This document shows, piece after piece, positions 21,585 through 33,181 of a stretch of 64,000 nucleotides of DNA. The notes beneath the pieces were generated by a model. That model was not told the DNA's origin. It saw only the letters and a program-made list of their open reading frames with translations, and made no database searches. A program made the position numbers and the translations under genes. How positions within the stretch are numbered: position 1 is the stretch's first letter; every line of letters begins with the position of its first letter. Source of the DNA: Skeletonema tropicum (Eukaryota > Bacillariophyta > Thalassiosirophyceae > Thalassiosirales > Thalassiosiraceae); the NCBI GenBank assembly GCA_037178625.1, contig CM074134.1, positions 1,798,001 to 1,862,000 of the forward strand. The letters run 5' to 3'.

Positions 21585-22694
21585 ATGCAGGTGATCCCAA
21601 GAATACCACCATCCTTTTTTCTCCTAACTCTATTCATAACATGGCAGCGGTGGGTAGCGGCAGATGCACATCAATTCCGTGTCAGATCCAATGGAAACAG
21701 CTTGGGCTTGGCGTTTACATCAGCTGCACAGCATTATGCACCATGGTCCAAAACAAGGAGACGCAATAAATCTCAGTTAGGAATGTCTCTCATTCCAATT
21801 CCAATCAATGAGCTTCAACAAATTGTTCCAAATGCGTCAAAATTAACTCCAACTGGTGATCAGTATGCCACCTACCTCGGACGGACGCCAAGAGAACGTT
21901 TCAACTCATTGTTTGAAGGGGCTGCGGTTGCTTTTTTGGGCACCATGTTTGCATATTTTATATCCTTTGTCATTGGACAATTTCTAGCGACGCTCCTCGG
22001 TATTATATTCTTATTCTGGCCTATACTATCGCCGGAATTCAAAGCATACCAACGAAATTGGGAACTTGTTGGTGGGAGAGATCTGATAGATGTTTGGGTT
22101 GATGATGATGATGACGACGGGTACTGGAGCGGTATTCCACAAAATAGACGCGGGCTCTATGGGGCTTACTACACAGCAATAGTGGATGATGTATGTGTGG
22201 TAGACGATGTGCGAGCTACGGCGGATGAGGAATATGATTTAGACGAATTTTCAGATTATACCATGACATCTGATGAGTTAGAAACCATGACTGGTATCCC
22301 CTGGAAGTTACGGTTACGGTTATTAGACGACGAAGGAAGGGGGATGCAAGTGCATGCACGGATGTCAGAAGACTACTTGGATTTAGAGCCAGGGATGAGT
22401 GCAGTCGGAGTACTGTTGAGTACTAGCAAAGAATTTGATCAATTAGCTGGCATGACTGATTTCTTAGTGCTTGATGAAGTCGATGGTAGTGCAATTACGT
22501 GGGTGGGCGATTACCCGTATCTGCCAAAGGACGAGTTCTTGAGAATAATAGAGAAGAATGGGGTTGTAGATGAGTTATTAGCTGAGCAAGAAGAGGAAGA
22601 TTACTTGGACGATGAGGATGAAAATTATGATGATGAAGTTGAGGAAGAAGAAGCACTAGCTCCAGTTAGCTCAAAAAGACTAAAAGGTAGATAG
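21585..22694 (+). CDS. Hypothetical signal-peptide membrane protein, probably plastid
   Basis: Unassigned 369-residue protein. The N-terminus has a hydrophobic core (F-F-L-L-T-L-F-I) ending A-A-D-A near residue 28, a signal peptide. The next part, rich in Ser, Arg and Asn, could be a plastid transit peptide. Residues about 110-150 contain two close hydrophobic segments (A-A-V-A-F-L-G-T-M-F-A-Y and F-L-A-T-L-L-G-I-I-F-L-F-W) after a Gly-x-Thr-Pro-Arg-Glu-Arg motif. The remaining 200 residues are soluble and acidic, with W-V-G-D-Y-P-Y and an Asp/Glu-rich tail (330-355) followed by a basic end (S-S-K-R-L-K-G-R). The layout resembles conserved plastid envelope or thylakoid proteins of unknown function. 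ATG 21585 is chosen because it gives the signal peptide. The stop is 42 bp from the end of NOG1. Confidence 0.65.
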   Translation: MQVIPRIPPSFFLLTLFITWQRWVAADAHQFRVRSNGNSLGLAFTSAAQHYAPWSKTRRRNKSQLGMSLIPIPINELQQIVPNASKLTPTGDQYATYLGRTPRERFNSLFEGAAVAFLGTMFAYFISFVIGQFLATLLGIIFLFWPILSPEFKAYQRNWELVGGRDLIDVWVDDDDDDGYWSGIPQNRRGLYGAYYTAIVDDVCVVDDVRATADEEYDLDEFSDYTMTSDELETMTGIPWKLRLRLLDDEGRGMQVHARMSEDYLDLEPGMSAVGVLLSTSKEFDQLAGMTDFLVLDEVDGSAITWVGDYPYLPKDEFLRIIEKNGVVDELLAEQEEEDYLDDEDENYDDEVEEEEALAPVSSKRLKGR

Positions 22695-22736
22695 TAACAC
22701 CATGCTGCTAAGCTAAAACTAGTAAAATTACACATT

Positions 22737-25007
22737 CTAACGGCAGTAATGAGTGCCGTTTCTTTTCTTGCCCGTATTCATCCACTTCACCAAATGCACT
22801 GCCTTTCTTTGGTCACCTTCTCCTGCACCTCCATGCCATCTTACTTGGCCTTGCTTCTCAACCTTCTTGGCAAACTTAGCCATGTCTTCATCCTTAAGTC
22901 CCATTTGAGATGGCTCACGTGGACGAGAATGAGATCTTGCCAGACTGCGCTCACGTTTCACTGATTGGTCACGTTCCTTACGAGCACGTTTGATGGCACC
23001 CTTACTCTTTCCACGTGTGTCCTCCATTTCTTCGTCGTCATTCCGTGAAGAAGCAGCATCCTCCTCCGCATCTCTGTTGCGACGGCGTCTCTCCCTGGGA
23101 TCGTCCCTCTCCCTCTTCCTTCCTCGTTCTAACATTGCGCTAGTGTCTACTCCGTACTTGTCCATTCTCTTCTCAATCGCACTTGCTTTCAACTTCGCAT
23201 CACTGTCGTGCATATCCTTGACACGACCACGAATCTCACGAGGCAATGCAGGACGGTTGCGACCACCTGGTCGTTCTTTGTAAGTGCGGGAAATCTTGAC
23301 ACGATCCCTGATCTCGGATACTTGAGCCTTCTCCAACTCATCCAAACTATCATCATCGTCCATACGCTGCATATTCGCAGCATCGTATTCTGCTGCAAGT
23401 TGGTCTTCCTCTTCTTCCAACAGACGAAGTTTCTCATCAATATCAGGATCGACGTAGTCAGCAATGTTCTTGCCATCCAAGATTTGAGGAATGGCATCGA
23501 AACGCCACTCTGGATCAGCGAGATCATATTGTTCACGGTAATCAGGAGCCCAGACACCAGGTCCACCATTTTCCCACATGAGCTCGCGGGCAGTCTTCTT
23601 TTTGGGGCCAACACCATCGTCACCAACCATTTCATCATCACTTTCAGGTGGAGTATCATCAGCCTCGTCATCACTGTCATCGACTGTTGGAGCGTAGCCT
23701 TTACGAGACTTCTTAGGTTTCTTTGCTCCAACCTCTCTCTCCCTCTGGACGCTCTCAGGAATGAATGCATCACGTGTTACTCCATCTCTTGCGGTAGGAT
23801 ACACCACTTGCAAACGATTCATCACTGACTCGACCTTATTTCCACTCACTCGAGAATCAACCCTTGCAGCCAACAACTTTTCACATGCTTCATTCTTCAC
23901 CTGACTGACACCCTCCTCACTCACATTACTCATCTTTAGCATTGTCGTGTTTGGTCCACTCTCCTCAAGCAAGTCTTCGATCAACTTTCGCCTATCTGCC
24001 TCAAGAGTCTCCCACGGTTGCGCGTCAATCTTGTTAATCACCACAACCAATTGCTTATTCGCAAACAGAGGCTGGATGGAACGGAACAAATTGCACTGCT
24101 GTTCGATAGTGTACCCACATTGTTCACTGATATCCATAAAATACAATACCGAGCATGTCAAGTGAGCCAAAGCCGTGATGGCCTGCATTTCAATAGTGTT
24201 CCTCTGCTCCAAGGAATGGTCCAAAATTCCTGGAGTATCAATAACTTGCCACCTCAAATACTTGTAATCAGTATGACCCACGAACAAACTCTTGGTAGTG
24301 AATGCATACGGTTGAACATCAACGTTGGCCCTGGTAATCTTATTCATGAAAGAACTCTTTCCAACATTGGGCAATCCGCACATGAGCAGGGTACGAGTGT
24401 TGGGATCCAGCGCAGGAAGACGAGACATGTGCTTCCTCACTTCTTCGAGGTAGGAAAGACTCGCCTTTTGGCGTTTTAGAATGGTACACATACGACCGAG
24501 TGCTGCACGCTTGAGACATTTGCATCTGTATAAAGAGTCTCCATATTTTACCATGCGGATCATATCACGTGCCACTGCATCGACTAACTGCTTGGCAGTG
24601 TTGATTTGGCCAAGGGCAAGTTTGTAATGATCACGATCGTAGAGAGTGTTACAGAGATCGGAGTAAAAGGGATGGATGTCGGATAGACGTGGGAAATCAG
24701 CAAGCATGGCGGTGAGACGATCGGAGATGGTTTGTTGTGTAAATTTGATTTTACGCATGCTTCATAGTAGTAAAAGAATCCAATAAAAAAACTACGATGT
24801 GAGCAATATGATATCAAATAGAGTGCACCACATAGTAGACGAAGCAAATAAAACACAATCGACTCACTAGAAACTACGAATCCTCGTAATCTTGTATCCA
24901 GGGTGGACCACTGTTGGCGTCTTACGCTGAGTACGAGTGAGGACAATATCCACAAAGTCCGATGCCGATGGCACAGGGGCCATCTTTTTAAAGTTGTAGA
25001 CGGGCAT
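22737..25007 (-). CDS. NOG1: Nucleolar GTP-binding protein 1 (NOG1)
   Basis: Nucleolar GTPase of the OBG family needed for 60S ribosomal subunit maturation. Exon 1 (25007-24868) encodes M-P-V-Y-N-F-K-K and ends at a GTGAGT donor; exon 2 (24759-22737) continues with C completing a Tyr codon, then M-R-K-I-K-F-T-Q-Q. The intron 24760-24867 is 108 bp. The joined product is 720 residues. The GTPase domain has G1 G-L-P-N-V-G-K-S (about 175), G3 D-T-P-G (about 220) and G4 N-K-I-D. The C-terminal half is the NOG1-specific acidic/basic tail with D-D-S-D-D-E and Arg-rich stretches and ends W-M-N-T-G-K-K. All motifs are intact and the length matches the family. It is divergent from the TIC21 gene, 388 bp away. 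Confidence 0.95.
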
Positions 25008-25395
25008 GGTCGCTGCTGTTGCTAATCCTCTTCTTCTTCTCTTCTACACCGATACGTAGGCTCAAATGAATAGCCGCCTAATAATTATGAAAGTACTGTA
25101 AGAAGTATGGTCAAGGTTGCTCCGACCATACCATGAGCTCGGTAGCTTTTGTTCTTTGCAATGATTTGATTGGAGGGAGGAAAAGGAGCGACTCACAGAC
25201 CGGGGATTGTTGGGGTATAAAGGGCGGGCATAAGCACGGGATACAATTCCGCCCGCCCGTGTCATCTTCTATCGTCTCAACTGTAACAGCCTGCATGTGT
25301 AACATGGTAACATCATTATTGAACCAACATCAAACATCGTAACAAACACAAGAAATAGCGGTGTCAACTGCAGAGTAGATAATAAGGAGCGTAGG
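25008..25395. promoter_or_regulatory. Shared upstream region of NOG1 and TIC21-like gene
   Basis: 388 bp between divergent start codons, so both promoters must lie here. It includes GGGCGGGCATAAG and CGCCCGCCCG stretches (25215-25260), which could fold back on each other. No specific factor site is identified. Confidence 0.45.
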
Positions 25396-26187
25396 ATGGG
25401 AAACATTACGAAGCAGGTGGTACTATTTGCAGTATCCGTTTGTGCGGTCGCCGCATTCCAGGTGCCTTCGAGGAATGTGCTCAGCACTCGCGTTCGACAG
25501 GCACTTCCATCTCAGCCACCATCGGCTGTTTTTAAACAAAAACAACAATCTACGCAATCCACGGCTCTCTTTTCATCCCAGTCTAACAACGACCCTCTTG
25601 TCTATCGCGCATCGCAATCTCTTCTGGCTTCATCGTGGTTATCATGGTGGAGTCAAGTTATTTTGACAGTAATTAGCGCGGTAACATTCATCTTTGCACG
25701 TAATGTGATGGAAGGATCTACTCTCGGTCCAATGGGCATAACAAAAGTAGCTCCCAAATTTCTCCTCCCGGGTGTTGGAATTGTACTTTCCACCATGTCT
25801 ATAATCTGGACATGGGGAGGACGAAGATTGGCAAAACGATTCCTGCGTCGCACGAGCACTACACAGGTAGAGGCAGCCAATCTACTTCGAAGGGTGATCA
25901 AAGTTGGTGCAACAATTAACTTGATAGGCCTATTTACAAGTATAGTCGGGGCACAAATTATCATTGGTACATTAGTGGCAAAGTCGATGCAAAATGCTGT
26001 TGGCTTTGGAGGGGGAATCGGAGGGGGAGTTGTATCAGCACAAACTTTACAACCATTGGATTTGCTTGTAGTTCAGGCCAACACGAACATGTTAACTAGC
26101 CACTTTGTTAGCCTGGCATGCCTGTTATGGTTGACAAGATTTGTTGACAAATTAGATCCTCCATCTTTGGAAGAAGATGATGTGTGA
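25396..26187 (+). CDS. TIC21: TIC21/PIC1-like plastid inner-membrane protein (DUF3611)
   Basis: Plastid membrane protein of the DUF3611 family; the plant member TIC21/PIC1 is linked to protein import and iron transport at the inner envelope. The 263-residue protein starts with a signal peptide (V-V-L-F-A-V-S-V-C-A-V-A) cut before A-F-Q-V-P, the diatom plastid presequence signature, and a transit region up to about residue 65. The DUF3611 core then reads D-P-L-V-Y-R-A-S-Q-S-L-L-A-S-S-W-L-S-W-W-S-Q, the family's most conserved stretch. Four hydrophobic segments follow (about 84-100, 115-137, 168-195 and 232-247), with G-F-G-G-G-I-G-G-G in between. The C-terminus is acidic. Family membership is clear; the import versus iron-transport role cannot be settled here. 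Confidence 0.85.
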   Translation: MGNITKQVVLFAVSVCAVAAFQVPSRNVLSTRVRQALPSQPPSAVFKQKQQSTQSTALFSSQSNNDPLVYRASQSLLASSWLSWWSQVILTVISAVTFIFARNVMEGSTLGPMGITKVAPKFLLPGVGIVLSTMSIIWTWGGRRLAKRFLRRTSTTQVEAANLLRRVIKVGATINLIGLFTSIVGAQIIIGTLVAKSMQNAVGFGGGIGGGVVSAQTLQPLDLLVVQANTNMLTSHFVSLACLLWLTRFVDKLDPPSLEEDDV

Positions 26188-26256
26188 TGAAGTGGATCAA
26201 TTCAAAGTATATATCTGATAATCTTTGTGAAAGAAAACTTTTTATCGTGATTCAGA

Positions 26257-27606
26257 TTATACCATCTCTCCAAAAACCTTCTTGCCAAATTCGTAACATG
26301 AAATCATAATTGCACAAGCGGGAGCAACCTTTACCATTCTTGTTGTGTTCCCACGCCACAGCCCTGACAAACCTTCCTCTTTAAGAATCTCTCTCATGTG
26401 GCCAAATGTGCCTACATTATTGACTCGACTGTGTTCCGCTGCTGCAGCTACTGATATATTTCGTTGTTGACAACTAGCATGTGAACTTGGATATTCTTTC
26501 ATACCAAAGTGATCACATGAGCCTGAACCTGTGGACAGCACTTCTGTTTGACTACTCATTTGTCGTCTCGTTTTGACAACATCAAAAGGCGTCGTACCAA
26601 AAGCAGCGATAGCTCCAGCACCAGCACCACTAACAAATGAATGCATCACCTCAATACTCGGAGGCATTTGAATCCCTTGATCTTTGTAATAACGTCCACC
26701 CCAAGTCCCCAAGCTGTTGGAGTTGGATAAATCATTCCGAAACTTTTCCAGAAATAACCAGTACATCGCAGAGAATGGCACATCACGCCACAATGTTGGA
26801 GCCAGTCCAGTAAAGAGTGATGAGAAACCATTAGTTCTGAGTAGGAGACGAAATTCCTCCATCATTCCGGGGACTACCTTTTCTCCGTTTCCGATTGCAC
26901 TAGCTTGTCGTGTTCGAACTAGTTCTAATGGTGCAGTTGACAATGAAGCAAGCAGTCTTGACGTTGACCCTGCTATCAGTGGTATATATGCCTGTCGCTT
27001 TGCATCATCATCCAACATATGCTGAGAAGATGATTCTATATTGTTGTGGTTGTTGTTGAGTGTATGGTTGTATCGAAGCCTCGTAGATATTTCATCATAG
27101 GCAGTAAAATAAAGCACCGTATTGGGTACCGACATCAACAAAGTTGGTCGAAGTCCGGCATATATCCCTGCCCAGCCTTCATGCTTAAAAATTGAAAACA
27201 GTGTTCGGAATGTGCCGCTTGTTTGAGGTGATGCAGTTGATGATGATGCTGCTGCTATTGATCTAGTTGTCGATGTTGTTGTTGCAGTTTCAACAGGAAT
27301 AGAGCATTCCATCAACCCATTATTCAGTACAAGTGTACCGCATCCACGACATGGTTCAACTCCAGCAGAAGAAAAGTTGCTGTATGATATGGGTTTCACT
27401 GATATAGGCTTCACGCCAGATGATTGTTGTCGTATCTTGACAACTTCCAATGGTGTTACTGCTAGTGCTGTGATGATTGATCCTACCGAACCCGATAGAA
27501 TTCGTGGCATGAGATGTGTTGACATTTTTTCATGATTGTCTTTTGAATTGACTGCATGCTTAGATGGGCCAAGCTCATCACCGGTTGATCTCCTTCGTCT
27601 ACTCAT
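26257..27606 (-). CDS. Mitochondrial carrier, SLC25A39/40 (MTM1) type, paralog 2
   Basis: Second SLC25A39/40/MTM1-type carrier, 449 residues, closely similar in layout to the one at 10362-11606 (shared V-N-N-V-G-T-F or N-N-V-G-T-F, W-G-G-R-Y-Y-K-D-Q-G-I-Q or its variant, and I-M-I-S-C-Y-E-F-G-K-K or its variant). Signatures are P-L-E-V-V-K, P-L-E-L-V-R and P-F-D-V-V-K-T-R-R-Q. The loop after helix 1 holds C-R-G-C followed by L-N-N-G-L-M-E-C-S. Animal SLC25A39 has a matrix-loop cysteine cluster reported to sense iron-sulfur and glutathione status; this copy keeps several cysteines, the other copy does not keep the pair. The third repeat contains an extra low-complexity insert (G-S-G-S-C-D-H-F-G-M). 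ATG 27606 is the first in frame. Confidence 0.85.
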   Translation of the reverse strand: MSRRRRSTGDELGPSKHAVNSKDNHEKMSTHLMPRILSGSVGSIITALAVTPLEVVKIRQQSSGVKPISVKPISYSNFSSAGVEPCRGCGTLVLNNGLMECSIPVETATTTSTTRSIAAASSSTASPQTSGTFRTLFSIFKHEGWAGIYAGLRPTLLMSVPNTVLYFTAYDEISTRLRYNHTLNNNHNNIESSSQHMLDDDAKRQAYIPLIAGSTSRLLASLSTAPLELVRTRQASAIGNGEKVVPGMMEEFRLLLRTNGFSSLFTGLAPTLWRDVPFSAMYWLFLEKFRNDLSNSNSLGTWGGRYYKDQGIQMPPSIEVMHSFVSGAGAGAIAAFGTTPFDVVKTRRQMSSQTEVLSTGSGSCDHFGMKEYPSSHASCQQRNISVAAAAEHSRVNNVGTFGHMREILKEEGLSGLWRGNTTRMVKVAPACAIMISCYEFGKKVFGEMV

Positions 27607-27938
27607 CGTGATGGGTGCATTTGATGCTATTGTGACGGCTACTGGCTTCGTTGTCGTTGATTGTATAGGGCTAGCTAGCTGTGTTCTTCTGCCTGAGTTG
27701 GCATGGTTTTCGTGGATGGACGCGCAGCGGCCGCGCAGATGGCGGGAATGGTGCTAAATAAAACCGAGAACACAATCAAAGAAATCCGGGAATTTACGAG
27801 AATCTGAAAATGAAAATCTCAAAAAATGAAAATCGGAACACATCATGCATGCGATCGATCATGAACATCATAGCATAGAGTGTTATTGATTGACGTGATG
27901 AATTGACGCTGTAACAAGAAGTAATAAAAATCGACACC
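27607..27938. promoter_or_regulatory. Divergent upstream region of carrier paralog 2 and VPS15
   Basis: 332 bp between two outward-facing start codons. It contains the alternating ATGCATGCGATCGATC stretch at 27844-27859 and AT-rich DNA near the VPS15 start. No defined site recognised. Confidence 0.4.
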
Positions 27939-30900
27939 ATGGGCAACTCACCTTCATCCAGTCATTTGGACTCGAACAGCAGCGGTGCCGAAGCGTCATC
28001 AAACACAGGGCCAGCGGGCGCATCATCGGCGGCATCTTCTAGTGAACTATCCCCACCTAATACCAAACCAAATTTACGTGGCACATTTCATCCACACATA
28101 TCCATACAAACACTTGGTTCTGGAGGTCCCGGAGATGATGCAGGCGCCTATTATAATCTTGAAAATCCTACATCGAATAATGTGGGTTTGGGCGCGGCAT
28201 TCGGCGGCGGTGCAAACAACAATAACATTTCTGGAAGTGGAGATGTTCTACTGTCCACACTACCAAAGGACTTGAGTCCAGCCAGTATAGGAGGGCAGAT
28301 AGTGGCAATACAGAGATTGTTACCGGGGAGTGGTCGAATGATGCGTTCTTATAGAATGAGAGTAAGGGTGGCCAAAATTGATGCTACTTCCGGGAATAAT
28401 AGTGGAGCTACTACTGCAAACCAGAATACTGCTGCCTCAAATAATAATACTACAGCTGGATCCGACAATAACAATCGTTCCAAAAATGGCGTCTCCACTA
28501 TAGAGTTGGCATGCAAATCTTTCCTAGTGAGATCAGAAAAGGGCGAGACACCGTTAAGGAAGGCATTAACTGAGGGAGATGCAGAATTGAAACGGCTTCG
28601 GACTCTCCTCTCTGATCCAGCGAAGCATCCTCATATTTTATCCTACACCAGATGGATCATTGGATCATCGTCTTCTTCGAATTCTCAGCCAGCCAACAAC
28701 TTCCCCATCTCACGACCCATTTATTTACTACGGCAACATGCACATGCGTCACTGAGTGATCGTTTGTTTTCCAGGCCGTTTCTTACCTTGATTGAAAAGA
28801 ATTGGATTACATTTCAATTATTAAAAGCTTTACAATCCCTGCATGATGCGGGAGTTTGTCATGGTCATTTAACAACGGAGAACATATTACTCACAAGCTG
28901 GAATTGGGTCTTGATTAGTGATGTGGGGTGTCAACATTTCAAACCAGTCGCACTTCCAGATGATGATCCTGGTTTATGGATTCATTGGTTTGAGGGACGG
29001 GGAGACGAACAAGTCAAACGAGAGAGCTGGGTGGGACATCATCGTGGCGGTGACAAAAAGTGTTGTTTGGCCCCTGAGAGATTTTACACTCCTGGGTGTG
29101 ATGAGGAGGATATTCCTAAAGAACTCACTCCTGCAAATGATATCTTCTCGTTGGGTTGTGTGTTGATAGAACTTTTCCTTGGTGGCGAACGTGCATTAGA
29201 TCTTGGCGATCTAATGGAATATCGACGACAAGGAAAAGATAGTACAACGCTGCCGCAAACTCTCAAGCAAAAGTTGGACAAGATAGAATCGTCAAAGATG
29301 CGTGCGGCTTGTAAGAATATGATGAGTTTGGATCCATCTGCTAGGTTATCTCCTATTGAGTATTTGGAACGCTTATCGCCAAGTTCAAAGGCAAAGACGA
29401 AAAATGACACAAAAGCGGACAAGTCTAGTTCAAGCACTGCACCAATGCCATCATGTTTTCAAGCGGCGCTTTACCCCTTCATGCTGCGTCTTCGGACAGA
29501 GATCTTGTCTCCAGATGCGCGGATTGCGTTGGTTGCATGCCACTATGAAAGTATTTTGAAGGCTGCTGTTGGTGTGGAGGATGATTGGGGCGGTGCATAT
29601 TTTGCTCGTGTACTGGGTCCTACTTTGAGTCGCATTGAGAACTTATCCCAACCCAAAGACTTGTCCAAATCAGCAGTTCCAACCCCAAAAGGTCAATCAA
29701 CTTCTGCGAGTGTCGACATTGGCTCATTTTCACTCGACAAATTGCTAATGGAAACCGAAACTCTCCTTAGACAACTTGATTCCGGCATGGATTCTATCAA
29801 ATTCAATGGAAAAAATGATGAAACTTCATCCGCAAAGGTGTCAAAATTGGTGGACGACTTTACGCAGTCTAAGCGGCAACCATCTGCGCCTCACTCATCC
29901 ATCATGGTGCTCCTACAGGTGGTGTTTTCTGCTGTTCGTCACGTTCAACGCACATCGTCAAAATTTGTTGCGTTGAAGTTGATGCATCGAATCGCATTAT
30001 TTTCTTCGGACGACATCCGGCTTCAGCGAATAGTCCCTTTTGTGACCTCCCTTCTTCAGGACTCCGAACCAATAGTTCGGGCGTCGAGCATCTCTGTGTT
30101 ATCATCTGTGCTAGCCACTGTGACCAGCTTTCCACCTTCGGACGCTCAGATCTTTCCTAAATATGTCTTCAAGAAGGTTGCACATCTAATAACAGATGCT
30201 TCTCTGATTGTTCGTGTTGCATTTGCCAAAAACATAGCCATTTTGGCTGAGACGGCGCTGCGCTTCCTCGATATCGGCCATTCAGTTAGCCTGTATGAAG
30301 CAGTTGCAGGAAGACAGTCTTTAGATTCAACTGCTTCGAAAGAAGAGAAAATACGGACGACGAAGGGTGCAATCTTCTCGGAAGAGGCAGCCAGTCTTCT
30401 CAACAAACAAAGTGCCTCTTCTGAAACGAATGCGGCATCCAAAAATATCACAACGGTTACTGTAAGGAACACGTATGATTCTGATCTTGCGGTGCTGCAT
30501 GAAGTTGTCTTTCGATGGATGATCCACATTACCACAGATACGTCGGACCACTCATCTCAGTCAAAACAGGCACTTCTCTCAGATTTGCCTCGATTGTGTA
30601 ACTTCTTCCGTGCAGAGTACTCCTTCCAGCTGTTACCAATTATTCTTGCTTTTCTGAATGACAGGAAAGATTGGCAACTAAGAGCTGCGTTGTGTCGGCA
30701 TTTGCCATCAGTGTGTATATCTGTAGGTAGAGCGGCAACAGAGCAATTCGTCATACCCTGCATAGAAACAGCACTAAATGACGAAAATGAAAAGGTGATT
30801 ACCGAGGCATTAAACTGCCTGTCAACGTTGATATCCCTATCATTACTAACAAGAGTATCACTGCTTGGAAATGAACTAGCGGGAAGTTCAAGGTCACAAA

Positions 30901-33123
30901 GGTCACGTCGGAAGAAGCAAGGTGTCGTGAAGAAGTGCGCATCTCTTTTGGTGAATCCTTCTCCAATAGTTCGGAAATTTGCTGCTGAATTGGTGTTAAC
31001 TAGCTGGAAAATTCTCGACGATACTGACGCAGAAGTGTTCTTGAACATGCTTTTGCGGCCTTACCTACGGTATAAGCCTACGTCTTTTGACTCGATGCTC
31101 CATCTGTTCGCCTGTCTGAAACCTCCACAGCCGAAGAATAGCAGCACATCTGATTCATTGGCTGTGCAATCTAATATTGACATGGAGATTGAAATCTCTG
31201 CGAAGATTGCTAGTGTCCTTTCTGTACCAAATCAGCAATCTGCTGAGCTGGTAACATCCTGTGTCCCAAAATTTTATGAAGCAATGATGCGTGCATCGGT
31301 GGAGAATCAAGCTTTAAGTGCTTCGTTTCTTTCTCTTGGGCTTGTTGCTTTGACTCGGGGTAAGTTCAATGTCCACTGAAAGCGTTATTGATACTTTTGA
31401 AGTCATTTTCACAACTGACTAAACACAACCTTCCTTAGTTTATGCTCTTAATATGGAAGATCCACCCTGCACATCCAACCGCATCATGTGCAATTCTGCC
31501 AATAACAACAAGTTCTTAGCACCGATAAAAAAGAATGTAGCATTGGATGAACAAGAAATGAATGACACTATGAAGAGTTCAGAGGTCAATGCTATCGAGG
31601 CAGCAGTAAATGGTGAATGGGGCTCTGCTGCAGTCATTGATCAGACAATCCCAGAAAATTCGTTTGTGCACAACAAAATTCAACCACTAAGCGTTCCACC
31701 ACTGCCTCCACGCTTAGGCGTTGCGAGCTCGTACAATCCCGATACAAATATATGCCAACAGTGGAGTCCGAAAGAAGATAGTATGATCGGAAGCACGAGT
31801 GCAACGGAGCATTCTGGGCCTGTCAATCGTTTAGCTGTGTCGGCAGATCATTCGTTCTTTGCATCCGCGTGCTTTGATGGCACAAGCAAAGTATTTGAGC
31901 TTCGACAAGTTCAAGACAGTGGCGGTGAACTTCGAAGTTGTATTACCTACGATGGACATAAAAAATTTGGGAACGTGCGCATTAATGATTTGACGATTTT
32001 GCAGAATAGTCACTCTGTTGCAACAGCTGCAAGTGACGGATCTTTGCACGTGTGGAGGGTTGATATGGTTTCTTCTCAACAAAAAATGCAGCTCAATAGC
32101 CAATCGCCAGTTCGTATAAATAGACCAAGAGTGTCTGGACACTGTGCTGTCCGTACGATTGACACAGATGAAGGTGAACTGTTGGCGGTCAAGCATTTCA
32201 ACACCCCATCTGCTTCCATTCTTACTTACGCAACGCAGAGGGGCAATATACACTCATTGGATCTAAGATGCGGTCGTCGACCTTTTTCGTTGAATATGCG
32301 GCCTGAGCTCGGATATTTAACTGATATGGAAGTAGGGAATGATAAGAATTGGATCGTGGCTGGTACGAGCAGAGGTTTCATTGGTTTGTGGGACATTCGA
32401 TACCAGACCATGGTGAAATTATGGCGACACAGCAGAGACTCTCCAATTAGACGACTCACTAACGCCTTTGGAAGTGATGCAAATGAAACATTTACCCGTC
32501 CTCTAGTCTTTATGGGGTGTGATACAAATGAGGCATCCCTGTTTGATGTTTCGAATGGAGACTGCCGGCAATGCTATCGTGTCCTTGACTCATCGTTTTC
32601 TTACGTGGATCAATCGGCTCTTCCACTGGAGTATCTCTCGCGACCGTTTCTAGAAAGAGTCAACATCCGCAAACGTCGCATTGTATCCTTGAACAAAGCG
32701 CTGCAACTGAGTACCAGAGGTCCATCTCTCGGTGTGAATGTAAATGCATTGGTTGCAAGTATCAATCGTAGAGGGAAATCGTTTTTAGTCACCGGTGGGT
32801 CGGATCATATGATTAGATATTGGGACCTAAATTCATCGTCGAAATCCTATGTTGTTAGCGGATTAGCAAGGCATCAACCACCAGCAGAGTTTGAGTCTGT
32901 CAAAATGGGTGGCGAATCACGCCTGATACTTTGCCGACAGCCCTCAACTCCTCCTGCAAATCTTGTCGAGAGTTCACAACTTCCATCACGGACCCGTCAA
33001 GGGATCGCCAAGGGTGATGGGGGCAATCATCGAGATGCAATTCTTGATCTCAAGTTGGTGAAGTATCCACAGATGGGGCTTTTGAGCTCTTCAAGGGACG
33101 GAACAATCAAGCTTTGGTCATGA
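27939..33123 (+). CDS. VPS15: VPS15 / PIK3R4, regulatory subunit of class III PI3-kinase
   Basis: Scaffold kinase of the VPS34 complexes that make PI3P for autophagy and endosomal sorting. Two exons, 27939-31359 and 31439-33123, joined by a 79-bp intron (GTAAGT...TTAG) with the frame preserved, give 1701 residues; yeast and human proteins are about 1350-1450, the excess being low-complexity inserts. The N-terminus M-G-N-S is a myristoylation signal. The kinase-like domain (about 110-490) has the VPS15 hallmark T-T-E-N-I-L-L-T-S-W-N-W and L-A-P-E-R-F. A HEAT region follows (about 620-1100), then a WD40 domain (about 1260-1701) with S-G-P-V-N-R-L-A-V-S and a final G-T-I-K-L-W. The catalytic-loop motif reads H-G-H instead of H-G-D and the metal site D-V-G. 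The end is 58 bp from the convergent syntaxin stop. Confidence 0.93.
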
Positions 33124-33181
33124 TCACTACTTAATAATAAGTTATGTGTATAACAATTTGATTACCAATGAATATTTATCT

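Noticed and set aside
22990..24479. Several plus-strand frames opposite NOG1
   Set aside because: They are antisense to intact, highly conserved NOG1 coding sequence.
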